The translations under genes were made by a program, and so were the position numbers. Below are positions 1-8,398 of a stretch of DNA of 64,000 bases, one piece after another. The notes below the pieces were generated by a model, which did not search any database, was not told where the DNA came from, and worked only from the letters and a program-made list of their open reading frames with translations. Origin of the DNA: Providencia vermicola (GTDB lineage Bacteria > Pseudomonadota > Gammaproteobacteria > Enterobacterales > Enterobacteriaceae). The stretch covers positions 3,723,001 to 3,787,000 of the forward strand of contig NZ_CP048796.1 in NCBI RefSeq assembly GCF_010748935.1, given 5' to 3'. Each line of letters opens with the position of its first letter. The stretch's first letter is position 1.

Positions 1-471
1 CCCCTGAAAATCAATTTTTGGGGTAATGATCGCAACAGCTGGTAATGGATTTTCCTCAAGCATATCAAGCGCAGTACTAAATCCAGACCAGCTACGGAAT
101 TCACTCATTGCTTGGTCACGTGATAAATAGTTTACATGGTCTACACCATCAAGCGCTTGTAATTGTGTTACCACGTTTTGACCGCCTTGTTCATCTAATG
201 ACTTATCTAGATAAACCGTCAACTGAGGCGTTGGATACCATTGTTCAGCGGCTTGAGACACATTCTTCCAGACGATGTAACACAGGCTTGGCAAAGTGAG
301 CGAAATTGCAATAACCATCACGGTGAGAAACGTTGCCAAAGGTTGCCTTAACATGTCTGCCAAGGTATTCAACCAAGCGTAACGCCACTGCTCTCGCCAT
401 CCCCCTTTTAGTGCTTTACTCTTTGACTGCATAGGACGTTCAGACTTAGCTTTACGAACGTTTTTAGCCAT
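1..471 (-). CDS. ftsX: Cell division protein FtsX (N-terminal part, runs off window)
   Basis: FtsX is the membrane partner of FtsE in the division-site ABC-type complex that connects the Z ring to periplasmic murein hydrolase activation. Only the first 157 codons are present; the 3' part lies beyond the left edge. The translation shows a basic cytoplasmic N-terminus, a first membrane segment near residues 45-65 ([15 protein letters not shown]), and the start of the extracytoplasmic domain with [18 protein letters not shown], typical of enterobacterial FtsX. The ATG at 471 overlaps the ftsE stop by 8 bp, so translational coupling is likely. The order ftsY-ftsE-ftsX is the usual one. Identity is secure; function is from the family. 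Confidence 0.95.
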   Translation of the reverse strand, partial: MAKNVRKAKSERPMQSKSKALKGGWREQWRYAWLNTLADMLRQPLATFLTVMVIAISLTLPSLCYIVWKNVSQAAEQWYPTPQLTVYLDKSLDEQGGQNVVTQLQALDGVDHVNYLSRDQAMSEFRSWSGFSTALDMLEENPLPAVAIITPKIDFQG

Positions 472-1129
472 GTTGACCTCCTATCATTCTTCCTTCACTT
501 AGGGTAAGCACACGGTAGTTACGACGCTCAATCAAAGCAATATCATGAGTGGCCATTAACACCGTTACGCCAACTCGGTTAAACTCTTCGAATAAGCGCA
601 TAATGCCTTCAGATAGTTCACCGTCGAGATTTCCCGTCGGCTCATCCGCAAGTAACATCGTCGGTTTATTCACAACCGCTCGCGCGATACCTACACGTTG
701 TTGTTCACCGCCTGACAGCTGAATAGGAAAATTTTTCGCTTTATCGAGTAGACCCACTTTGTCCAATGCAGCTGATACTCGTCTACGAATATCTTCTGAG
801 CTCGCACCCGAAATAATCAGTGGCATCGCAACATTGTCATAAACGGTTCTATCAAATAGCAGGTGATGATCTTGAAAAATCATTCCAATTTGCCTACGCA
901 AAAATGGGATCTCCCGATTTTTTAGACGGCTGATATCGTGACCATTAAACAATATATGCCCTGCACTTGGGCGCTCAATACCACAAATGAGTTTCAGTAA
1001 GGTACTTTTACCTGCACCTGAGTGACCAGTTAAAAACGCCATTTCCCCAGGTTGTAAATGAAAATCTACCCCTTGGAGAGCCTGTCGGCCACCGCGATAA
1101 GCTTTACTGACATGTTCAAAGCGAATCAT
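464..1129 (-). CDS. ftsE: Cell division ATP-binding protein FtsE
   Basis: FtsE is the cytoplasmic ATPase of the FtsEX complex. The 221-residue protein has all ABC ATPase motifs: Walker [10 protein letters not shown] (about residues 35-43), a Q-loop (MIFQDH), the signature LSGGEQQR, Walker B MLLADEP followed by TGNLD, and the switch histidine in MATHD. Length matches the family (about 222). It starts 6 bp after ftsY and overlaps ftsX, so the three genes form one minus-strand operon. Nothing unusual was seen. Confidence 0.97.
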   Translation of the reverse strand: MIRFEHVSKAYRGGRQALQGVDFHLQPGEMAFLTGHSGAGKSTLLKLICGIERPSAGHILFNGHDISRLKNREIPFLRRQIGMIFQDHHLLFDRTVYDNVAMPLIISGASSEDIRRRVSAALDKVGLLDKAKNFPIQLSGGEQQRVGIARAVVNKPTMLLADEPTGNLDGELSEGIMRLFEEFNRVGVTVLMATHDIALIERRNYRVLTLSEGRMIGGQHG

Positions 1130-1135
1130 CGAAAA

Positions 1136-3361
1136 TTATTCCTCTCGGGCAAATAGAGCCTCGATAAAGTCATCGGCTTTAAATGGACGTAAGTCCTCAA
1201 TACCCTCACCAATACCGATATAACGAATAGGAATACCGAATTGATCAGCAATAGAGAAGATCACCCCACCTTTTGCTGTGCCATCGAGCTTAGTCAATGT
1301 GATACCTGTCAGACCTACAGCATCATTAAAAAGTTTTGTCTGACTGACAGCATTTTGTCCAGTACTGGCATCCAGTGTTAACATAATTTCATGTGGCGCT
1401 TCCTCATCCAATTTTTTCATCACTCGGACGATTTTTTTCAGCTCTTCCATTAGATGCGCTTTATTTTGTAAGCGACCAGCGGTATCGGCGATGAGAACAT
1501 CGACACCTTTCGCTTTAGCGGATTGAATCGCATCGAAAATAACCGATGCTGGATCCGCTCCGGTATGTTGTGCAACCACAGAGATATGGTTTCTTTCTCC
1601 CCAAACTTGTAATTGCTCAACCGCAGCAGCACGGAAAGTGTCTCCAGCCGCTAACATGACTGTTTTACCTTCAGATTGATACTGGCGGGCCAATTTACCA
1701 ATCGTCGTTGTTTTACCAACACCATTGACCCCAACCATAAGAATAACATAGGGTTTCTTGTCTTCAATGACTAGCGGTTTATCTACACCAACTAAAATAT
1801 CAGACATTTCTTCACGTAATCTACTGTATAACGCATCAGCGTCTTTTAGTTCTTTACGGCTAGCATGTGTCGTTAAGTTATCAATGATTTTGCGTGTTGT
1901 TTCAACCCCAACATCAGCGATCAGTAACTGTTCTTCTAGCTCATCAAAAAGATCATCATCAATTTTCTTACCTGTAAACAGTCCAAGAAAACCAGAACCT
2001 AAATTTTGACGGGTTTTTAATAAGCCTTTCTTTAAACGGCTAAAGAAACCTTCTTTCTTCGGTTTTTCTTGTTCCGTTGGCTCAGGCTCACTCTCTTGCG
2101 AATTAAGCACTTCATCACGTAACGCAACAATATCTTGAGCCTCTAGATTCGCCTGTTCTTCCCTTTGGCGTTGTTGCTCCGCTTCTTCCTCTGCTAGGCG
2201 CGCTGCCTCTTGGCGCTGACGCTCTGCTTCCTCTTCCGCTGCTTTGATCGCCGCTAGCTCAGCTTGACGTTGGCGCTCCGCTTCTTCCTCTGCTAGGCGC
2301 GCTGCCTCTTGGCGCTGACGCTCCGCTTCCTCTTCCGCTGCTTTGATCGCCGCTAGCTCAGCTTGACGTTGGCGTTCCGCCTCTTCCTCTGCTAAGCGCG
2401 CTGCCTCTTGGCGCTGACGCTCTGCTTCCTCTTCCGCTGCTTTAATCGCCGCCAGCTCAGCTTGACGTTGGCGTTCCGCCTCTTCCTCCGCTAAGCGCAC
2501 AGCCTCTTGGCGCTGACGCTCTGCTTCCTCTTCCGCTGCTTTGATCGCCGCTAGCTCAGCTTGACGTTGGCGCTCCGCTTCTTCCTCTGCTAAGCGCGCT
2601 GCCTCTTGGCGCTGACGCTCTGCTTCCTCTTCCGCTGCTTTAATCGCCGCCAGCTCAGCTTGACGTTGGCGCTCCGCCTCTTCCTCCGCTAAGCGCGCTG
2701 CCTCTTGGCGCTGACGCTCCGCTTCCTCTTCCGCTGCTTTGATCGCCGCCAGCTCAGCTTGACGTTGGCGTTCCGCCTCTTCCTCCGCTAAGCGCACAGC
2801 CTCTTGGCGCTGACGCTCTGCTTCCTCTTCCGCCGCTTTGATTGCGGCTAGCTCAGCTTGACGTTGGCGTTCCGACTCTTTCTCTGCTAAGCGCACAGCC
2901 TCTTGGCGCTGACGCTCCGCTTCCTCTTCCGCTGCTTTGATCGCCGCCAGCTCAGCTTGACGTTGGCGTTCCGCCTCTTCCTCCGCTAAGTGCACAGCCT
3001 CTTGGCGCTGACGCTCTGCTTCCTCTTCCGCTGCTTTAATTGCCGCTAGCTCAGCTTGACGTTGGCGCTCCGCTTCTTCTTGCGCCGCTTTGAGCGCGGC
3101 TTGCTGTAACTCATGCTGACGCTCTGCTTCTTCTTCCGCCGCTTTAATTGCCGCTAGCTCTTCTGCTTTCTTAGCCTGATACTGACGTTCAGCCTCTTTT
3201 TCTGCTGCTTGAACAGCAGCATCATCTGCATGTTTTGGTTGCTCACTCTCTTTCGCAGCATCTACTTTTTGTTGTTCTGCTTCTTGTTGTTGAGTTTCTT
3301 TTTCATCTTTACGACCAAAACCCAACCATGAGAAAAAGCCTTTTTTCTTGTCTTTAGCCAT
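1136..3361 (-). CDS. ftsY: Signal recognition particle receptor FtsY with expanded repeat N-domain
   Basis: FtsY is the SRP receptor GTPase that docks ribosome-nascent chain complexes at the inner membrane. The N-terminus MAKDKKKGFFSWLGFGRK is the lipid-binding amphipathic start seen in E. coli. The NG domain occupies roughly residues 430-741: G1 GVNGVGKTTT, the DTAGR motif and TKLDGTAKGG are all intact. The protein is 741 residues against about 497 in E. coli. The excess lies in residues 103-399, nine tandem 33-residue units of the type AELAAIKAAEEEAERQRQ plus EAxRLAEEEAERQRQ, predicted to be highly charged helix or coiled coil. The catalytic region is normal, so the gene should be functional. 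The repeat may vary in copy number. Confidence 0.97.
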   Translation of the reverse strand: MAKDKKKGFFSWLGFGRKDEKETQQQEAEQQKVDAAKESEQPKHADDAAVQAAEKEAERQYQAKKAEELAAIKAAEEEAERQHELQQAALKAAQEEAERQRQAELAAIKAAEEEAERQRQEAVHLAEEEAERQRQAELAAIKAAEEEAERQRQEAVRLAEKESERQRQAELAAIKAAEEEAERQRQEAVRLAEEEAERQRQAELAAIKAAEEEAERQRQEAARLAEEEAERQRQAELAAIKAAEEEAERQRQEAARLAEEEAERQRQAELAAIKAAEEEAERQRQEAVRLAEEEAERQRQAELAAIKAAEEEAERQRQEAARLAEEEAERQRQAELAAIKAAEEEAERQRQEAARLAEEEAERQRQAELAAIKAAEEEAERQRQEAARLAEEEAEQQRQREEQANLEAQDIVALRDEVLNSQESEPEPTEQEKPKKEGFFSRLKKGLLKTRQNLGSGFLGLFTGKKIDDDLFDELEEQLLIADVGVETTRKIIDNLTTHASRKELKDADALYSRLREEMSDILVGVDKPLVIEDKKPYVILMVGVNGVGKTTTIGKLARQYQSEGKTVMLAAGDTFRAAAVEQLQVWGERNHISVVAQHTGADPASVIFDAIQSAKAKGVDVLIADTAGRLQNKAHLMEELKKIVRVMKKLDEEAPHEIMLTLDASTGQNAVSQTKLFNDAVGLTGITLTKLDGTAKGGVIFSIADQFGIPIRYIGIGEGIEDLRPFKADDFIEALFAREE
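2165..3055 (-). repeat. Nine 99-bp tandem repeats inside ftsY
   Basis: Nine consecutive in-frame 99-bp units encode residues 103-399 of FtsY. A landmark string (ctcagcttgacgttggcg on the plus strand) recurs every 99 bp from about 2259 to 3051. Units differ by a few mostly synonymous changes (for example GCGCGC or GCGCAC in the Ala/Val-Arg position). This indicates recent tandem duplication with limited drift. It is coding and not a CRISPR or intergenic repeat. Confidence 0.95.
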
Positions 3362-3522
3362 CAGCCACTACACTCCTCGCGGTAAAAACATGGCGCTTAA
3401 TAATTAAATCGCAATAAAATTACATGCAGTCTATCATTTCATCACGCCACAACACATATCTGAAAGAAAAATCATGACAATTTAATCTGATTTTTTAAGT
3501 TAAAACTGTGAAAATGGCGCGC

Positions 3523-3528
3523 TACAAT
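3523..3528 (+). promoter_or_regulatory. Possible -10 element for rsmD
   Basis: TACAAT lies about 45 bp before the rsmD start in the divergent ftsY-rsmD spacer (3362-3570). A weak TTAAAA-like -35 is 17 bp upstream. Pattern match only. Confidence 0.35.
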
Positions 3529-3570
3529 AGAGACAACTCGTTTTTCAAAGCTCAACCAAACTGAGCAGCA

Positions 3571-4182
3571 ATGGATATTATGGCAAAAAAACCACAAAGC
3601 GCCTCTTTAGGTCAGATACGCATCATTGGTGGCAAATGGCGAGGGAGAAAGCTCCCCGTTCGTGATAGTGAAGGCTTACGTCCTACAACAGATCGTATTA
3701 AAGAAACTTTATTTAACTGGCTAATGCCTATCGTACGCGAAGCCCGCTGTCTTGATTGTTTTGCTGGCAGTGGTGCATTAGGATTCGAAGCATTATCGCG
3801 GTTCGCCGATAGCGTTACATTTATCGAACTAGATAAAAAAAACGTACAATTACTGTCTGAAAATAAAGTTCGTTTACAAGCCAATAACGCAAACATTATC
3901 AATGGTAATAGCCTTGAAGTACTCAATAAACTAGGCACTCCCTTTGATGTTGTGTTTATTGACCCGCCTTTTCGTAAAGGCCTACTAAACGAAACGATTC
4001 GATTATTAGAAAAAAACCAATGGCTAGCAAATGAAAGCTGGATATATGTTGAATCAGAAGCGGAGTCACCACTCACTGACATTCCTGCTAACTGGCAACT
4101 TCATCGAGAAAAAATTGCGGGTCAAGTGGCATACCGTTTATTTATTCGTCATTCAATTGAGGAAACAAGCCATGCTAATTAA
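3571..4182 (+). CDS. rsmD: 16S rRNA (guanine966-N2)-methyltransferase RsmD
   Basis: RsmD methylates G966 of 16S rRNA during 30S assembly, using S-adenosylmethionine. The SAM-binding motif LDCFAGSGALGFEALSR is near residues 57-73 and the catalytic DPPF motif appears in VFIDPPFRKG. QIRIIGGKWRGRKLPV at the N-terminus is a strong RsmD signature. A second in-frame ATG at 3580 gives MAKKPQ, which aligns better with the E. coli N-terminus; both starts have weak ribosome-binding sites, so the true start may be 3580. It is divergent from ftsY, as in E. coli, and overlaps yhhL by 11 bp. Confidence 0.95.
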   Translation: MDIMAKKPQSASLGQIRIIGGKWRGRKLPVRDSEGLRPTTDRIKETLFNWLMPIVREARCLDCFAGSGALGFEALSRFADSVTFIELDKKNVQLLSENKVRLQANNANIINGNSLEVLNKLGTPFDVVFIDPPFRKGLLNETIRLLEKNQWLANESWIYVESEAESPLTDIPANWQLHREKIAGQVAYRLFIRHSIEETSHAN

Positions 4183-4459
4183 TGCAGGCCGAGTGCTAAT
4201 GATTTGTGTTTGGGGTTTTATGGTATTTAATTTAATTCATCCATTTCCCAAACCTTTGAAATATTTTATGGATATCGCCATGGTGTTTATGATTTTTATG
4301 CATGCACTGCAAACGATCTTCTTAAAAGCAACCATCGCCAAAGGCGAAAAACTCTCAGGATGGCTGCAAACACGCATTTTTTTCTTTGGTGTCTTTGAGA
4401 TGCTGGCAATGCAGAAAAAACAAAAACATGCCTTAGAAGAAGCAAAGAAAAAACAGTAA
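4172..4459 (+). CDS. yhhL: DUF1145 inner membrane protein YhhL
   Basis: A 95-residue protein that starts inside the rsmD stop region (MLINAGRVLMICVWGF), preceded by a good GAGGA at 4159-4163. It has two hydrophobic segments (about residues 5-20 and 30-50) and a basic C-terminal tail ending in KKQKHALEEAKKKQ. Sequence and the position behind rsmD match the DUF1145 YhhL family, whose function is unknown. An in-frame upstream ATG at 4031 lies within rsmD and is rejected as the start. Confidence 0.88.
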   Translation: MLINAGRVLMICVWGFMVFNLIHPFPKPLKYFMDIAMVFMIFMHALQTIFLKATIAKGEKLSGWLQTRIFFFGVFEMLAMQKKQKHALEEAKKKQ

Positions 4460-4461
4460 TC

Positions 4462-4815
4462 CTATTCGTCGGGGTCAAAACTGAGAAAGCGAGTTCCTTT
4501 CAAGCGCAAAGTGCCCCGACGACCTTTCTCAATGCTTTGATACTGGGCCTCATTCACAATAACTTTAATTACTTCTGTATTATTTAGTGGCTTAAAATAC
4601 ACTTCATAGCGAAACGTTTCTGGTGATACCACATCCCTTTCTCGAGAACGCATATTTGGGTAAGGGTAATCTTTTTTGCTATCAACAATGACCAAATAGC
4701 TGACAGGCAAGGCGTTATCATTGATCTCATTTTGCTTTCGTTGGTCGAAAAAACGCTTTGTTGCTAAGACAGCAATAATTGCTAATACAATAAATAACAG
4801 AATAGGTTTATTCAT
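4462..4815 (-). CDS. yhhM: DUF2500 membrane protein YhhM
   Basis: A 117-residue protein with one N-terminal membrane anchor (MNKPILLFIVLAIIAVLA) and a soluble domain ending KGTRFLSFDPDE, closely resembling E. coli YhhM (DUF2500, function unknown). The start at 4815 is chosen because it places the anchor at the N-terminus as in E. coli; an upstream GTG at 4866 would add 17 residues. It converges on yhhL with a 2-bp gap. The yhhL-yhhM-yhhN neighbourhood is the conserved enterobacterial arrangement. Confidence 0.88.
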   Translation of the reverse strand: MNKPILLFIVLAIIAVLATKRFFDQRKQNEINDNALPVSYLVIVDSKKDYPYPNMRSRERDVVSPETFRYEVYFKPLNNTEVIKVIVNEAQYQSIEKGRRGTLRLKGTRFLSFDPDE

Positions 4816-4922
4816 AAATTTAACATTGTGCTTAAAGTGTTCGTCAGTATAGTTTATCTTAATCACACAGAAGGAACACCACCATAGTTACTTCACTAAT
4901 TTGAATTTATAAGGATGTGTTT

Positions 4923-5552
4923 ATGATTAGTTGGCCATTCCTTGCCGTACTTTTTTCTGGTTGGCTGTACGTGGATGCAGCATATCGAGGCCCTGAGTGG
5001 CAACGTTGGTTATTTCGCCCTATCACCCTGATATTATTGTTACTTTGGGGTTGGAATGCTGATTTTCTTACGACTCAAGGGTACTTAATCCTCGCTGCAC
5101 TCGCTGTCTCATTACTTGCGGATATCATGCGAATGGTATCAAGTGAGCGCTTACTAATTTCAGTAGCACTACTGTTTATTAGCTATCTTCTTTACACGAT
5201 AAGCTTTGGTATGCAGCTAGATTTTAGCCTTTATCTTCCTTGGCTACCCGTACCGCTTATCATTGCTGCTATTACGCTAATATTGATTTGGTCAAAATTA
5301 GCAGAATTACAAGCGCTGGTCTTTGCATTATTAATCATGAGTATGATTATGGCTTGGGTTGCTGGTGACCAATTCTTTGGGCTTGGCCGCGACTATAATT
5401 TCTCGATTATGGTTGGTGCGTTTTTACTGTTTATTTCTAACTGTATCTGGCTCATTGCACGTTTCCGTTTCCCGTTTAAAGCCTCCAAAGCCATTGTTGC
5501 AGCGCTTTATTTCCTTGGCCAATTCTTCATTATCCGTGCAATTTATCTATAG
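4923..5552 (+). CDS. yhhN: YhhN family (TMEM86-like) integral membrane protein
   Basis: A 209-residue, almost wholly hydrophobic protein with about seven or eight membrane segments. VDAAYRGPEWQRWLFRPITL near the N-terminus and LLFISNCIWL near the C-terminus match E. coli YhhN. The family includes eukaryotic lysoplasmalogenases, but the bacterial substrate is not established. ATG 4923 is used because AAGGA at 4911-4915 sits at proper spacing; a GTG at 4917 is in frame but too close to it. Confidence 0.9.
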   Translation: MISWPFLAVLFSGWLYVDAAYRGPEWQRWLFRPITLILLLLWGWNADFLTTQGYLILAALAVSLLADIMRMVSSERLLISVALLFISYLLYTISFGMQLDFSLYLPWLPVPLIIAAITLILIWSKLAELQALVFALLIMSMIMAWVAGDQFFGLGRDYNFSIMVGAFLLFISNCIWLIARFRFPFKASKAIVAALYFLGQFFIIRAIYL

Positions 5553-5564
5553 CCCATCACGTTT

Positions 5565-5607
5565 GCCAATTGATAAAATTCTCAAATAGCACTTTTTATC
5601 AATTGGC
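5565..5607. repeat. Perfect 14-bp inverted repeat after yhhN
   Basis: GCCAATTGATAAAA (5565-5578) is perfectly repeated inverted at 5594-5607 around a 15-base loop. It is just past the yhhN stop and 15 bp before the zntA -35. There is no clean T tract, so it may be a weak terminator or an insulating hairpin between yhhN and zntA. Confidence 0.6.
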
Positions 5608-5621
5608 CCCCTCTTATTTGT

Positions 5622-5653
5622 TTGACTCTGGAGTAGACTCCAAAGTATAGACT
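5622..5653 (+). promoter_or_regulatory. ZntR-type zntA promoter/operator
   Basis: TTGACT (5622-5627) and TAGACT (5648-5653) are separated by an unusually long 20-bp spacer. The spacer carries the dyad CTGGAG-TAGA-CTCCAaAG, nearly identical to the E. coli zntA operator. Over-long spacers bridged by a dyad are diagnostic of MerR-family activation: Zn-bound ZntR untwists the DNA to realign -35 and -10. zntR itself is not in the window. Confidence 0.9.
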
Positions 5654-5696
5654 TATCAATATTGATTAAGTGTCATTATTTGATAAGGGGGCGTAT

Positions 5697-8129
5697 ATGC
5701 ACTCACATAACCATAAAGAAACACATCAACACACGAGTTCTTGCTGTTCAAGCAGCAGTACTTGCACTTCAACCGCAGTACAGAACAGCCAAGATGTAAG
5801 TAAAGACTCACATACACATGAACAGAGCCGTGTAGAGAAACACCCTGACGACGACGAAGAGGATCACCAGCACCAACATTGTAGCTCGTCCTCTCATCAG
5901 ACACATGACCACAAAAAACATGATCACCTGCATACCGACCATGATCATAAAGAACATGATCACTCGCACGCTTCATGTTGTCATTCTTCTGCTGAATCGC
6001 AGAATGATGTCGCCCCCGCACAAGCCGCTGGACAACGTTTTAACTGGATAATCCGTGGAATGGACTGCCCAAGCTGTGCGCAAAAAATTGAAAATGCCGT
6101 AAAGCAAATCACTGAAGTTAAGCAAGCTAAAGTGCTGTTTGCCACCGAAAAGCTCGTCGTTGATGCGGATAAAGATATCAGTGCCTCTGTTCGTTCCACA
6201 GTAGAGGCCGCTGGCTATGAATTGCTGGAAGTGGGTAACAACAATGCGGCCACTATTGCGCCACCACCCAGCTTACTAAGCGAATCCAAGCCTGTCATTA
6301 TATTGGCGATTTTGATGGCTATCAGTTGGGGAATAGAACGGTTTAACCCTCAAATCGGTATCATTGCTTTTACCTTAACTACGCTATTTGGGCTCTATCC
6401 TATCGCACGTAAGTCATTACGTTTGATCCGCACAGGCACCCCTTTTGCCATTGAAACGCTCATGACAGTCGCAGCTATCGGTGCCATCTTTATTCAAGCA
6501 ACAGAAGAAGCAGCAATGGTTATCTTGTTGTTTATGTTGGGTGAAATGTTGGAATCATATTCCGCGGGTCGAGCACGACGCGGAGTGAGTGCCCTCATGG
6601 CGCTTGTTCCAGAAGAAGCGATACTCGTTAAAGATGGCAAAAAAACCACCGTTCCTGTCTCTCAATTACGTCCTGGCGATATTATTGAGATTGCACCTGG
6701 TGGTCGGTTACCAACCGACGCTGAACTGGTCTCTGGTTTTGCGAGTTTCGATGAAAGTTCATTAACCGGAGAATCAGTTCCTGTCGAACGCAATGTGGGC
6801 GAAAAAGTTGCGGCAGGCTGCCTATCCGTCGACCGTACAGTGCAAATGAAAGTCGTTTCAGAACAGGGGCAAAATGCTATCGACCGCATTTTACAACTTA
6901 TTGAAGAAGCTGAAGAGCGTCGAGCTCCCATTGAACGTTTTATTGACCGCTTCAGCCGTATTTATACACCGTTGATCATGCTGTTCTCTGCATTAGTGGT
7001 TGTTGTTCCCCCGATGTTCTTTGGTGCACCTTGGGAAACTTGGATCTACCGTGGCTTAACCTTACTGCTTATTGGTTGTCCATGTGCCTTGGTTATCTCT
7101 ACACCCGCAGCAATTACTTCCGCCTTAGCCACCGCAACTCGTCGTGGAGCGCTAATTAAAGGAGGAGCTGCTCTTGAACAGCTAGGTTCAGTAACCACTA
7201 TCGCGCTGGATAAAACGGGCACTTTAACTGAAGGTAAACCTCATGTTACTGATTTAGTGCCTGTTGATGGCGTGTCTGAAAATGAGTTGATACAAATGAC
7301 TGCTGCTGTAGAAGCGGGTTCACACCATCCTCTTGCAAAAGCCGTACTCAATAAAGCTGAAGCTCTGTCCCTCACAATCGTTGAAGCCGATAATCGTAAA
7401 GCTTTAGCAGGAAAAGGAGTTGAAGGTTATCTGAATGGTAGACATATTTTAGTTAGTGCACCGAGTCGATTAGATACTCCGCTTGAGCCTTTTTGGCAAA
7501 ACAAGGTGGAGTCACTGGAAGCTCAAGGTAAAACCGTTGTCGTTACAGTAGAAGATAATCGAGTCATTGGCTTAACCGCCTTACAAGATACACTGCGTCG
7601 TGATGCAATTGATGCGATGAGTATGTTGAAAACCTTGAACGTCAATGCAGTAATGTTGACCGGTGATAACCCTCGAGCCGCTGCGGCTATCGCTGGGCAA
7701 CTCGGTATGGAATATCGTGCTGGCTTGCTTCCAGAAGATAAAGTGACTGCGGTTATGGCGCTAAATCGTAACCATAGCACCATGATGGTCGGTGATGGGA
7801 TCAATGATGCCCCAGCCATGAAAGCGTCTAGTATTGGTGTTGCCATGGGAAGTGGAACCGATGTGGCTCTGGAAACCGCTGATGCGGCACTCACCCACAA
7901 CCGTTTAACGGGTTTACCTGAAATCATTGCGTTATCACAGGCCACACGTAAGATTATTCGCGAAAATATCACCATTGCTTTAGGGTTAAAGGCCGTATTC
8001 TTAGTCACAAGTTTACTCGGTATCACCGGATTATGGGTTGCAGTTCTTGCCGATTCAGGAGCAACAGCCTTAGTCACAGCTAATGCGGTGCGCTTACTGA
8101 AAGTAAAACTACCACAACTTAAAAAATAA
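5697..8129 (+). CDS. zntA: Zn(II)/Cd(II)/Pb(II)-exporting P1B-type ATPase ZntA
   Basis: ZntA exports Zn, Cd and Pb across the inner membrane. The 810-residue protein has a heavy-metal-associated domain with GMDCPSC at residues 121-127, a membrane metal site CPC (461-463), the phosphorylated aspartate in DKTGT (Asp505), the HP motif (SHHPLA) and GDGINDAPAM. Residues 1-96 form an unusual extension with 23 His and 6 Cys, far richer than E. coli ZntA, possibly a metal buffer or sensor. The start at 5697 has an AAGGGGG ribosome-binding site; a GTG at 5670 in the same frame is less likely. Expression is likely controlled by the ZntR promoter just upstream. Confidence 0.96.
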   Translation: MHSHNHKETHQHTSSCCSSSSTCTSTAVQNSQDVSKDSHTHEQSRVEKHPDDDEEDHQHQHCSSSSHQTHDHKKHDHLHTDHDHKEHDHSHASCCHSSAESQNDVAPAQAAGQRFNWIIRGMDCPSCAQKIENAVKQITEVKQAKVLFATEKLVVDADKDISASVRSTVEAAGYELLEVGNNNAATIAPPPSLLSESKPVIILAILMAISWGIERFNPQIGIIAFTLTTLFGLYPIARKSLRLIRTGTPFAIETLMTVAAIGAIFIQATEEAAMVILLFMLGEMLESYSAGRARRGVSALMALVPEEAILVKDGKKTTVPVSQLRPGDIIEIAPGGRLPTDAELVSGFASFDESSLTGESVPVERNVGEKVAAGCLSVDRTVQMKVVSEQGQNAIDRILQLIEEAEERRAPIERFIDRFSRIYTPLIMLFSALVVVVPPMFFGAPWETWIYRGLTLLLIGCPCALVISTPAAITSALATATRRGALIKGGAALEQLGSVTTIALDKTGTLTEGKPHVTDLVPVDGVSENELIQMTAAVEAGSHHPLAKAVLNKAEALSLTIVEADNRKALAGKGVEGYLNGRHILVSAPSRLDTPLEPFWQNKVESLEAQGKTVVVTVEDNRVIGLTALQDTLRRDAIDAMSMLKTLNVNAVMLTGDNPRAAAAIAGQLGMEYRAGLLPEDKVTAVMALNRNHSTMMVGDGINDAPAMKASSIGVAMGSGTDVALETADAALTHNRLTGLPEIIALSQATRKIIRENITIALGLKAVFLVTSLLGITGLWVAVLADSGATALVTANAVRLLKVKLPQLKK

Positions 8130-8146
8130 TATTGACTAAATCACTC

Positions 8147-8173
8147 AAGAAGCGCCGTCATGGCGCTTCTTTG
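8147..8173 (+). terminator. zntA terminator
   Basis: AAGAAGCGCC (8147-8156) pairs with GGCGCTTCTT (8162-8171) around a 5-base loop and runs into T residues, 18 bp after the zntA stop. Confidence 0.85.
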
Positions 8174-8398
8174 CTATAAAGAGAGACCTCATTCATTAAA
8201 CATTAATTAGCCATCATTTTTTCATTTTAATTTTTATTAGATAGCTAAAATAATTTTAAATATAACAGGTAATGATATGTAACTTATAAAAAAACAAATT
8301 ATTTTTTCACACTAAATTAGGAGTAACTTTTTTCTATTTTGTCTCTATATTCGCTACTATCTTCATCACAATAAGGATATGGATGGGAGGTCGCGAGT

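Noticed and set aside
2165..3055. Regular 99-bp repeats, considered as a CRISPR-like or satellite array
   Set aside because: They are in frame within ftsY with no unique spacers; they encode a repetitive protein domain.
3612..4082. 156-codon minus-strand frame opposite rsmD
   Set aside because: It is antisense to a clear RsmD and has no homology-like features.
5565..5607. 14-bp inverted repeat after yhhN as a possible third copy of the 141-bp element or a REP
   Set aside because: It shares no sequence with the 141-bp element and has no REP-like core; kept only as a local hairpin.
5656..6021. 121-codon minus-strand frame opposite the zntA 5' end
   Set aside because: It is a shadow of the His-rich zntA leader (antisense of CAT/CAC codons) with no ribosome-binding site.
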